Source: an uncultured Clostridia bacterium
GTDB taxonomy: Bacteria > Bacillota_A > Clostridia > Christensenellales > UBA3700
Direction of reading: 5' to 3'
DNA length: 5,347 bases
NCBI GenBank assembly: GCA_946545105.1
Contig: CAMNMY010000073.1
Span: 1 to 5,347, forward strand
The position numbers and the translations under genes are program-made. Positions 1 through 5,240 of the stretch are shown one piece after another. Each line of letters starts with the position of its first letter. Position 1 is the stretch's first letter. Under the pieces are notes generated by a model. It had not been told where the DNA came from, did not search any database, and saw only the letters and a list, made by a program, of their open reading frames with translations.

Positions 1-1
1 A

Positions 2-1525
2 GGAAAGAAAATTGTAGCTATAAAGAAAGGCGCATTAAACGATTCAAAGGTTACTAAAGTTTCATTTGAAGAAGGTTCAAACATTGAAATTGAAGAAGGC
101 GCATTCGCAAATGATACAGTTTTGCAACAAGTTACTTTGCCATCAAATATCACTTACATTCCAAAGAACTGCTTTATGGGATGTACCTCTCTAAACACAG
201 TAACTATGCCAGATACAATTACATATATTGGCGATTATGCTTTTGCTGAATGTACAAATCTTACAAAGAATTACGAAAAGGATGAAAAAGGGTATAGATG
301 GTTAGAATTGCCAAAATCTTTAAAAGAAGTTTGTGATCATGCTTTCTATAATTGTACACAACTTGATTGTATAAAAGTTTCTGAGAAGTTAGAATTGATT
401 GACAATAGTGCATTTAGAAGCACAGCTATTCAAAGAATAGAAATGTATGAAGAAGATGCTACATTAGCTATTCAAGAAATTGGTGATTATGCTTTCTATG
501 GTACAGTTTTATGTTCAAAGAGTGCAGCAGATGCATTGGAATTGCCAGCATTAAAGAAAATTGGTAATTATGCATTTGCATCAACTCAAACAAACTTTAT
601 ATATTTTTCAGTTCCATCAGGCGTAACATCTATCGGTGATTATGCTTTCTCTGGTAGCTCAAGTTTAAAACAAATCATATTTGAATCTGATGAAGGCGAT
701 GAAGAATTAACATTTGGAAAATATGCTTTATCTTCTTGTATTCAACTTGAGAGCGTTGAATTAAAGAGAAAGGTTACAGCAATTCCAGAGGGTATGTTTA
801 TGGGCTGCATTAGATTGTTGTACAAGCAAAATCTAACACTTCCTGAAGAAGTATCTTCAATTGGGCCAGCTGCATTTGCTTTGTTTGTAACACCATCTTC
901 TAATACAAAATATTGTAATTACACAATTAACTTCAGAAGAGAAGGATATGATAGTGCAGTAAATTACAACGATAACTTCAAAATAACTCAATTAACAGAT
1001 TACTATGCATCATCTTCAACATCTTTAACATCAAAGCATTTTGTAATTACTGAATATTATGGAAGTGATATTCAAGGACATCAAAAGCCACAAAGTTTAT
1101 ATGCATACGTAGGATTGTATTCAACAAACAGCCAATGGAAATTGGATAATAAAACATCTTATGCGTTTAGATTCTTAACGGAATCATCAACATTCAGTGA
1201 ATTAACTACAGTTACTAATTCTGCATTTGCTGGAGCAATGTTCGATAAGCTTTGCCTACCAGGTACAGCTTGTAATATAGAAAAGAATGCTTTCTATAAA
1301 TCATCAATCAATACTATATATATCGACAATGGCTGTTTGAATGTTACAAGTAATATTAATTCTGAAGCATTTGCAAATATGAATACAGATCTTAATGATG
1401 TTAGAGTATTCGTTAAGGGAACGCCATCTCAAAGATCTTTATATGAAAATAGCACAATTAAAAAGCAAATAGATGCTATAAATGAAGAATTATGTAGTTT
1501 TACTACACAAGATTGGCCTAAATAA
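2..1525 (+). CDS. BspA-like leucine-rich repeat (LRR_5) protein, 5'-truncated by the window
   Basis: The reading frame is open from base 2 to a TAA at 1523-1525 (507 residues visible), so the gene starts upstream; a TTG at 122 is internal and there is no reason to start there. It shows irregular repeats of about 20-27 residues of the BspA/Treponema LRR_5 type, with the recurring pattern L-P-x-x-[VI]-x-x-I-G-D-Y-A-F-x-x-C-x-x-L. Examples are IGDYAFAECTNL, HAFYNCTQL, IGDYAFSGSSSL and GMFMGCIRL; about 14 'aF' cores can be seen. A stretch of about 100 residues rich in Tyr, Ser and Thr (bases ~895-1205) lacks the pattern, and repeats resume at NSAFAGAMF. The C-terminus (ends QDWPK) has no LPXTG motif, membrane anchor or other sorting signal that I can see. 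Family members are usually secreted or surface proteins involved in binding, but the N-terminal signal would lie outside the window. All 10 arginines are AGA. The family is clear; the ligand is unknown. Confidence 0.88.
   Translation, partial: GKKIVAIKKGALNDSKVTKVSFEEGSNIEIEEGAFANDTVLQQVTLPSNITYIPKNCFMGCTSLNTVTMPDTITYIGDYAFAECTNLTKNYEKDEKGYRWLELPKSLKEVCDHAFYNCTQLDCIKVSEKLELIDNSAFRSTAIQRIEMYEEDATLAIQEIGDYAFYGTVLCSKSAADALELPALKKIGNYAFASTQTNFIYFSVPSGVTSIGDYAFSGSSSLKQIIFESDEGDEELTFGKYALSSCIQLESVELKRKVTAIPEGMFMGCIRLLYKQNLTLPEEVSSIGPAAFALFVTPSSNTKYCNYTINFRREGYDSAVNYNDNFKITQLTDYYASSSTSLTSKHFVITEYYGSDIQGHQKPQSLYAYVGLYSTNSQWKLDNKTSYAFRFLTESSTFSELTTVTNSAFAGAMFDKLCLPGTACNIEKNAFYKSSINTIYIDNGCLNVTSNINSEAFANMNTDLNDVRVFVKGTPSQRSLYENSTIKKQIDAINEELCSFTTQDWPK
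482..655 (+). repeat. Near-identical nucleotide words inside the LRR gene
   Basis: Bases 482-502 and 635-655 share 20 of 21 nucleotides (GGTGATTATGCTTTC core, encoding GDYAF), and a third copy of the core with one change lies at 230-243. These are the conserved cores of neighbouring LRR units. DNA identity this high in an otherwise divergent repeat protein suggests recent unit duplication or gene conversion, or simply strong codon preference. Confidence 0.6.
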
Positions 1526-2249
1526 TAAAGCCACCATTAATTGAAATAACTTGGCCGTTTATGTAACTAGCTTCATCTGAAGCAAGATATATAGCGGCCT
1601 TTGCTATATCTTGAGGTTTTCCAATTCTAGATGAAGGAGTGCATTCAATTAGAGCATCCTTATCTTCTTTAGATAAATGATTATTCATTTCAGTATCAAT
1701 AAGACCAGGACTAATAGTATTAACGTTTATTCCGTTGTATCCAAGTTCCTTTGCTAGAGCCTTTGTGAATGCAATAACACCACCTTTAGATGCAGAATAA
1801 ATACTTTCCATACATGCGCCTACTTCGCCCCACATAGAAGATATAGTGATTATCTTTCCATAATGGTTTTCAAGCATTGGCTTTGCTACTGCTTTGCATG
1901 CATATATAGTTCCAATCAAATTTGTATTAATAATTTCGTTGATTTCATCAAGTGGGGCATCAATTAAAAGATTATTCTTTGAGATGCCAGAAGAGACGAT
2001 AGCAACATCGATTGACTTTCTTTCCTTTAAAAGTTCATCAATCATAGATTGTACTTCGTCATATTTTGTAATATCGGCTTTTAAAACAATTCCTTGTCCG
2101 CCAATATCTTTAATGTCGTCTAAGACTTGCTCAGCGCTTGATTTAGAGGAATTGTAATTGATTGCAACAAAATATCCGCCCTTAGCAAACTCCTTTGCTA
2201 TTTGAGCGCCTATGCCTTTAGATCCTCCAAATATAATTGCTGTTTTCAT
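1518..2249 (-). CDS. fabG: 3-oxoacyl-ACP reductase-like short-chain dehydrogenase/reductase (FabG family)
   Basis: Predicted cytoplasmic NAD(P)H-dependent reductase of 243 residues; E. coli FabG is 244. FabG reduces 3-oxoacyl-ACP to 3-hydroxyacyl-ACP in fatty acid elongation. A Rossmann glycine motif GGSKGIG lies at residues 8-14, and NYNSS follows strand 2 (31-35). The catalytic set N110, S138, Y151 and K155 (YSASK) falls at the same numbers as in E. coli FabG. SPG occurs at 180-182 and the C-terminus is INGGFII. The usual NNAG motif is replaced by VSSG (85-88). I chose ATG 2247-2249: an in-frame ATG 13 codons upstream would add residues before the first beta strand and would lie on the -35 box of the promoter. 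No fab genes are adjacent, so the substrate could be another 3-oxo or 3-hydroxy compound. The coding region overlaps the convergent LRR gene by 8 nt. Both arginines are AGA. The SDR family is certain; the FabG role is likely. Confidence 0.85.
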   Translation of the reverse strand: MKTAIIFGGSKGIGAQIAKEFAKGGYFVAINYNSSKSSAEQVLDDIKDIGGQGIVLKADITKYDEVQSMIDELLKERKSIDVAIVSSGISKNNLLIDAPLDEINEIINTNLIGTIYACKAVAKPMLENHYGKIITISSMWGEVGACMESIYSASKGGVIAFTKALAKELGYNGINVNTISPGLIDTEMNNHLSKEDKDALIECTPSSRIGKPQDIAKAAIYLASDEASYINGQVISINGGFII

Positions 2250-2259
2250 CTTGCTATAT

Positions 2260-2288
2260 ATTATACTAATATTTTTTTTGTATCTCAA
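2260..2288 (-). promoter_or_regulatory. Promoter of the FabG-like gene
   Basis: On the minus strand, TTGAGA (2288-2283, 5 of 6 to the -35 consensus) is followed by a 17-nt spacer with an A8 run and a perfect TATAAT (2265-2260). Only 10 nt separate the -10 box from the ATG at 2249, so the predicted transcript has a leader of about 2-4 nt. No Shine-Dalgarno fits; the only nearby purine run is AGCAAG, directly against the ATG. Confidence 0.75.
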
Positions 2289-2292
2289 ATGA

Positions 2293-2321
2293 TTGTTGTT
2301 GTTGATTAATGTTGGTATAAT
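2293..2321 (+). promoter_or_regulatory. Promoter of the DEAD-box helicase gene (extended -10)
   Basis: TTGTTG (2293-2298, weak -35) is followed by a 17-nt spacer and TATAAT (2316-2321), preceded by TGG to give the extended -10 TGGTATAAT. The extended -10 compensates for the poor -35. Only 7 nt lie between the -10 box and ATG 2329-2331, so the predicted transcription start falls on or beside the start codon. The -35 lies in four tandem TTG units (2293-2304). It is 4 nt from the -35 of the divergent FabG-like promoter, so the two polymerases should compete or interfere. Confidence 0.72.
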
Positions 2322-2328
2322 TCAAAGC

Positions 2329-3957
2329 ATGAGTGAATTTGAAAAATTTGGAATTAATTCTTTAGTTATAAAAGCTCTTGATGAGCAAAATATTGTTGAA
2401 CCAACAGAGATTCAACAAAAGGTTCTTCCTTTAGCTTTAGGCATTGGTGATGTTGTTGCTAAGGCCCCAACTGGAACAGGAAAGACATTGGGTTTTGCTT
2501 TGCCTATCATTGAAAAGGTTGATAGAGATTCTAATAAAGTTCAAGCATTGATAGTATGCCCAACAAGAGAGTTGGTTATTCAAATATGTGATGTATTCAA
2601 GATGGCTGTTAAGTATTATGAGTCATTTAGAGTAGCAGGATTATATGGTGGACAAAACTTCCAAAGACAATTAATGTTTTTAAGAAAGAAGCCACAAGTT
2701 ATTGTTGGAACACCAGGAAGAATATTAGATCATTTAGATAGAAGAACTCTAAAACTTCAAGAATGCAAAATGTTAGTTTTAGATGAAGGCGACGAAATGT
2801 TCGATATGGGATTTAGAGATGATATTGAAAAGATCATGTCAGCAGTTCCTCAAATTACAACGCAAAAACTTTTATTCTCAGCAACTATCCCAAATGCTAT
2901 TAAAAAGGTAATAGATGAAAAGTTCAATGAGCCAGAATATGTAGAGGCAACAATAGGTGGAGATAATATTCCAGATATTAAACAATACTACACAATGGTT
3001 AAGGATAGCCAAAGAGTAGCAGCCCTTTTACATATTAAAGAATCTAACAAATTTAGAAGATGTATCGTTTTTTGTAACACAAAGCAAAGAGCAGACAAGC
3101 TATATCAAGCGCTAAAGAATGCAAAACAAAACGTTGCTTTGATCCATAGCGATATTAGACAAAACGAAAGAACAAGAATAATGAAGGCGTTCAAAGAAGG
3201 CCAAACAGAGATCCTTGTAGCAACCGATGTTGCTGCTCGTGGTATTGATGTTGATGATATAAAAGTTATCTTCAACTTTGACCCACCATCAGATTCAGAT
3301 TTCTATATTCACAGAATTGGAAGAACAGCGCGTGCAAATAAAAATGGTGCAGCATATACAATTATTGATTCATCACAAGTCGGATTCGTACAAGCTTATC
3401 AAAGCGCTACAAATAATGCGCTTGAGTATATTGAGATGCCAGAGTTAAAACAAAACTTTACGCTTCCTCATGATGGCTCAAACAAGTTCCATAAGATTGA
3501 AAGACAAGGCCTAACAAAGAGATTCTTCTTAAACGTAGGAAAGAAAGACTTATTAGATAAAGATACTTTGGCTAAAATGGTATGTTCAAAATGTAATGTT
3601 CAATTACATGAGATTGTAGATATTAAGGTATCTGAGACATATTCTTTTGTAGAATTAACAAATGATAAAGCACAAAACATCTCAAGACTTATGGGTATGC
3701 AACTTGGAAAGAGAAAGTTGGTTATTGAAGAAGCCAAAGAAGAAGAACCAAAGGCTAATCGCGATAAGAAGAGTTCATTTAAAGGAAAGAAAGAATTCTC
3801 TAAAGATAAAAAAGACTTCAAAAAGAAAGAATTTAAAGATGATAATAAAAAGAAGGGCAAGCCTTCAAAATCTAAAAAGTTCTCAAACACTGATTATTCA
3901 AAACCAAGACAATATGAAAAGACAGTGAAGAGATTTGATAAATCCAAAAAGAAATAA
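2329..3957 (+). CDS. DEAD-box ATP-dependent RNA helicase with DbpA-type RNA-binding domain (CshA/DeaD-like)
   Basis: Predicted cytoplasmic RNA helicase of 542 residues. Such proteins unwind structured RNA in ribosome assembly, mRNA decay or cold adaptation. Motifs in order: Q motif PTEIQQ (25-30), motif I APTGTGKT (46-53), PTRELV (78-83), GG (107-108), TPGR (128-131), motif II DEGD (152-155, in place of DEAD), SAT (184-186), IVFCN (246-250), ATDVAARGID (298-307) and HRIGRTAR (328-335). Residues ~397-468 (KRFFLNVGKKD onward) resemble the DbpA/CsdA C-terminal RRM-like domain that binds structured RNA. The tail ~470-542 is Lys-rich and low in complexity, typical of a disordered RNA-contacting extension. 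I chose ATG 2329: the protein then begins MSEFEKFGI as the family does, whereas the TTG at 2293 lies in the promoter. 24 of 27 arginines are AGA. cshA or deaD are plausible names, but orthology cannot be decided here. Confidence 0.93.
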   Translation: MSEFEKFGINSLVIKALDEQNIVEPTEIQQKVLPLALGIGDVVAKAPTGTGKTLGFALPIIEKVDRDSNKVQALIVCPTRELVIQICDVFKMAVKYYESFRVAGLYGGQNFQRQLMFLRKKPQVIVGTPGRILDHLDRRTLKLQECKMLVLDEGDEMFDMGFRDDIEKIMSAVPQITTQKLLFSATIPNAIKKVIDEKFNEPEYVEATIGGDNIPDIKQYYTMVKDSQRVAALLHIKESNKFRRCIVFCNTKQRADKLYQALKNAKQNVALIHSDIRQNERTRIMKAFKEGQTEILVATDVAARGIDVDDIKVIFNFDPPSDSDFYIHRIGRTARANKNGAAYTIIDSSQVGFVQAYQSATNNALEYIEMPELKQNFTLPHDGSNKFHKIERQGLTKRFFLNVGKKDLLDKDTLAKMVCSKCNVQLHEIVDIKVSETYSFVELTNDKAQNISRLMGMQLGKRKLVIEEAKEEEPKANRDKKSSFKGKKEFSKDKKDFKKKEFKDDNKKKGKPSKSKKFSNTDYSKPRQYEKTVKRFDKSKKK

Positions 3958-3996
3958 GATAAGAGCCGTTTCTATTTAACGGCACTTATCTATTTT
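3958..3996. terminator. Hairpin, probable shared terminator between convergent helicase and ATPase genes
   Basis: Bases 3958-3970 pair with 3978-3990 in a 13-bp stem with one A-A mismatch and a 7-nt loop (TCTATTT). It begins directly after the helicase TAA. The + strand tail TATTTT is a modest U-tract. On the minus strand the hairpin is followed by TTATTTCTTTTT, which is also T-rich, so it could end ATPase transcripts too, about 20 nt after the ATPase stop. Confidence 0.75.
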
Positions 3997-4010
3997 GAGC
4001 GATAAAGCAA

Positions 4011-5057
4011 CTAAATAAAATCTTTAGCGTATAACACGAATTCTTTAAAACGCGGAAGCACAAATTCGAGCTTATCGTAATCTGTTGAAGCGACAAGGCC
4101 TTTTTCAATAAGGCGTTTTCTGTATTGCGAGAAATTTGTTTTAGAAAAGCCACCTGTTGATATAATTTCTTCTTTTTTCCCAGCATTAGATTGAGCTAAT
4201 GCAACAACGAATTTCTTCTCGGTTTTGGTTAAATCGTTCCAAAACTTGTTGTATCCATTATTCCAAAGATATGTGTCGTATTGACTAATAAAATCATCGT
4301 TAAGGGATTGCGCTTTGCTTTCGTAGAAGTAATAGCCTAGTACCTGGTAAGCGAATGCATAACCATTTGTTAATTTCGCCATATTGACGGCTAGTTCTTT
4401 ATTTATATTAAAAATTCGTTGATATTCAAGAGCGATGCTGATTTGGCTTAATGGTTCAAGTTCTATTTTTGGAGCGCGAGTTAAAAATGTCATAGCCTTA
4501 TCATTTATGATTAAGTTAAAATTTTCAATTAGGCCTGTCATTAGCAAATAGAAGTTAAATCCTTTACCAATCATGGTTTGAAAGAAATTTACAAATTTTT
4601 TAAACTCGTGAGTATTTGTAACTTCATCAATGGCTATTAGTATATTCTTAGACTTATTAGACAAACGTTCTAATAATTTCTCAATTATAATCTCTGGATC
4701 AGAAATCGTATTTTGTTGATTTTTTGTTATTGTAACCCCAGGAAGATTTATGCTAATACTCCATCCATCTAATAACTTTGCATCAATAGATTTAGAATAA
4801 AGTTTGTTTGCTATAGACTCCAAAATCTCGCCTTGAGAGTTTACTTCAAGAACAATCCAATTGTCTATCTTGCTTATTGTGGAACATACATTTCTTAAAA
4901 ATACGGTTTTCCCACATCCTCGTATTCCGGTTATATAAAATGTGCGTAATGAATTATCAATAGTAAAAGATTTCAGTATTGTAGCTTCGTGCTCTGCTCG
5001 CGAAATAATGCTTGGAGCAGGCATTCCATACATTAACGTAAATGGGTTGTTTGACAT
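4011..5057 (-). CDS. AAA/STAND-type ATPase with C-terminal winged-helix-like region
   Basis: A 348-residue predicted soluble P-loop ATPase. The N-terminus NPFTLMYGMPAP with a following ISRAEHE is characteristic of a standalone ATP-binding family I recognise from gut Firmicutes. Walker A is GIRGCGKT (44-51), Walker B is ILIAIDEV (139-146), and a sensor-like strand LLMTGLIENF spans 171-180. LTRAPKIELEPLS (192-204) and NGYAFAYQVLGYY (231-243) match the layout of archaeal-ATPase/STAND-like modules. Residues ~275-345 (LTKTEKKFVVAL to LPRFKEFVLY, with FSKTNFSQYRKRLIEKGLV) look like a winged helix-turn-helix, which suggests DNA binding. No signal peptide or membrane segment is seen. The start ATG 5055-5057 has a Shine-Dalgarno 9 nt upstream. 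Only 2 of 10 arginines are AGA (the rest CGN), unlike every neighbour, which points to acquisition. Four direct repeats lie upstream. The ATPase call is firm; the biological role is unknown (regulator, defence or mobile-element function are all possible). Confidence 0.85.
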   Translation of the reverse strand: MSNNPFTLMYGMPAPSIISRAEHEATILKSFTIDNSLRTFYITGIRGCGKTVFLRNVCSTISKIDNWIVLEVNSQGEILESIANKLYSKSIDAKLLDGWSISINLPGVTITKNQQNTISDPEIIIEKLLERLSNKSKNILIAIDEVTNTHEFKKFVNFFQTMIGKGFNFYLLMTGLIENFNLIINDKAMTFLTRAPKIELEPLSQISIALEYQRIFNINKELAVNMAKLTNGYAFAYQVLGYYFYESKAQSLNDDFISQYDTYLWNNGYNKFWNDLTKTEKKFVVALAQSNAGKKEEIISTGGFSKTNFSQYRKRLIEKGLVASTDYDKLEFVLPRFKEFVLYAKDFI

Positions 5058-5066
5058 AAGAACTTT

Positions 5067-5074
5067 CTCCTTTT
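5067..5074 (-). promoter_or_regulatory. Shine-Dalgarno of the ATPase gene
   Basis: The minus strand reads AAAAGGAG, with GGAG ending 9 nt before ATG 5057. It is the only strong Shine-Dalgarno in front of a complete gene in the window. It arises inside repeat copy 1, where an extra G turns the AAAAGAGA of the other copies into AAAAGGAGA, so a repeat-binding factor would also cover the ribosome binding site. Confidence 0.8.
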
Positions 5075-5089
5075 CATTTCTGCAAGAAT

Positions 5090-5118
5090 ATTATATCTCT
5101 TTTCATTTCTTACGTCAA
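5090..5118 (-). promoter_or_regulatory. Proximal ATPase promoter built on repeat copy 2
   Basis: On the minus strand TTGACG (5118-5113, 5 of 6) and TATAAT (5095-5090, 6 of 6) are separated by exactly 17 nt. A complete repeat unit fills the spacer and runs into the -10 box. Transcription should start near 5083, giving a leader of about 26 nt that contains repeat copy 1 and the Shine-Dalgarno. Confidence 0.78.
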
Positions 5119-5127
5119 TTATTTGCA

Positions 5128-5156
5128 TCTATATATCTCTTTTCATTTCTTGCCAA
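5128..5156 (-). promoter_or_regulatory. Possible distal ATPase promoter built on repeat copy 3
   Basis: TTGGCA (5156-5151) and TATAGA (5133-5128) lie 17 nt apart on the minus strand, again with a repeat unit between the boxes. It is weaker than the proximal promoter. Copy 4 also has a poorer version: TTGCTT (5188-5183), 18 nt, TATATC (5164-5159). This could be a tandem promoter series, or a by-product of the TATA at the 3' end of each repeat. Confidence 0.4.
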
Positions 5157-5186
5157 TTGATATATCTCTTTTCATTCGCTTTAAGC

Positions 5187-5219
5187 AAAAAAAAGAGTTG
5201 CTCAAAGTGAACAACTCTT
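5187..5219 (-). terminator. Intrinsic terminator of the aldolase gene
   Basis: On the minus strand an 11-bp stem (5219-5209 with 5203-5193, one G-U pair) closes a 5-nt loop, and a run of eight T (5194-5187) starts at the 3' base of the stem. It begins about 22 nt after the aldolase stop and separates that gene from the ATPase promoter region, so the ATPase is an independent transcription unit. Confidence 0.92.
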
Positions 5220-5240
5220 AATTTCTATTCTATCTAAAAA

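Larger units (their letters stand above)
5067..5176 (-). repeat. Four direct copies of a ~19-nt repeat upstream of the ATPase
   Basis: The minus-strand unit is AGAAATGAAAAGAGATATA. Two copies are perfect (5150-5132 and 5110-5092). A third is exact over 16 nt (5176-5161). The copy nearest the gene (5081-5067) keeps AGAAATGAAAAG and then has an inserted G. All have the same orientation, with offsets of 29, 40 and 29 nt, close to three and four helical turns. The sequence between the units is unrelated. The number, exactness and regular spacing point to protein binding sites (operator or iteron-like). Recombination sites or remnants of repeated gene starts are alternatives. Confidence 0.85.

Noticed and set aside
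1894..2157. An 87-codon + strand frame inside the reductase gene
   Set aside because: It is antisense to a well-conserved SDR region that contains the cofactor and catalytic motifs; a shadow frame.
2250..2288. Longer reductase start (ATG at 2288, adding MRYKKNISIIYSK)
   Set aside because: It would put the coding region over the -35 and -10 boxes and add residues before the Rossmann strand that FabG proteins lack.
3600..3928. Frames on both strands over the helicase tail
   Set aside because: They are products of the Lys-rich, A-rich low-complexity tail (Lys/Arg-rich in one frame, Phe/Leu/Ser-rich in antisense) with no independent support.
3986..4186. A 66-codon minus-strand frame overlapping the ATPase 3' end
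   Set aside because: It is out of frame with the ATPase winged-helix-like region, has no recognisable domain, and crosses into the terminator region.
4942..5160. A 72-codon frame on the + strand crossing the ATPase start and the repeats
   Set aside because: Its sequence is the complement of the ATPase N-terminus and of the repeats, giving the recurring Phe/Leu/Ser-rich tail. It shows no recognisable domain and no clear ribosome binding site.
5067..5176. CRISPR array
   Set aside because: The units are only ~19 nt, the gaps are 10-21 nt and unequal, the units are embedded in promoter elements, and no cas genes are present.
3997..5185. Transposon ends or target duplication bounding the ATPase cassette
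   Set aside because: I compared the sequence after the ATPase stop (gcgataaagc) with that before repeat copy 4 (gcttaaagcg). The similarity is short and imperfect, there is no convincing terminal inverted repeat or direct duplication, and no transposase or integrase is in the window.
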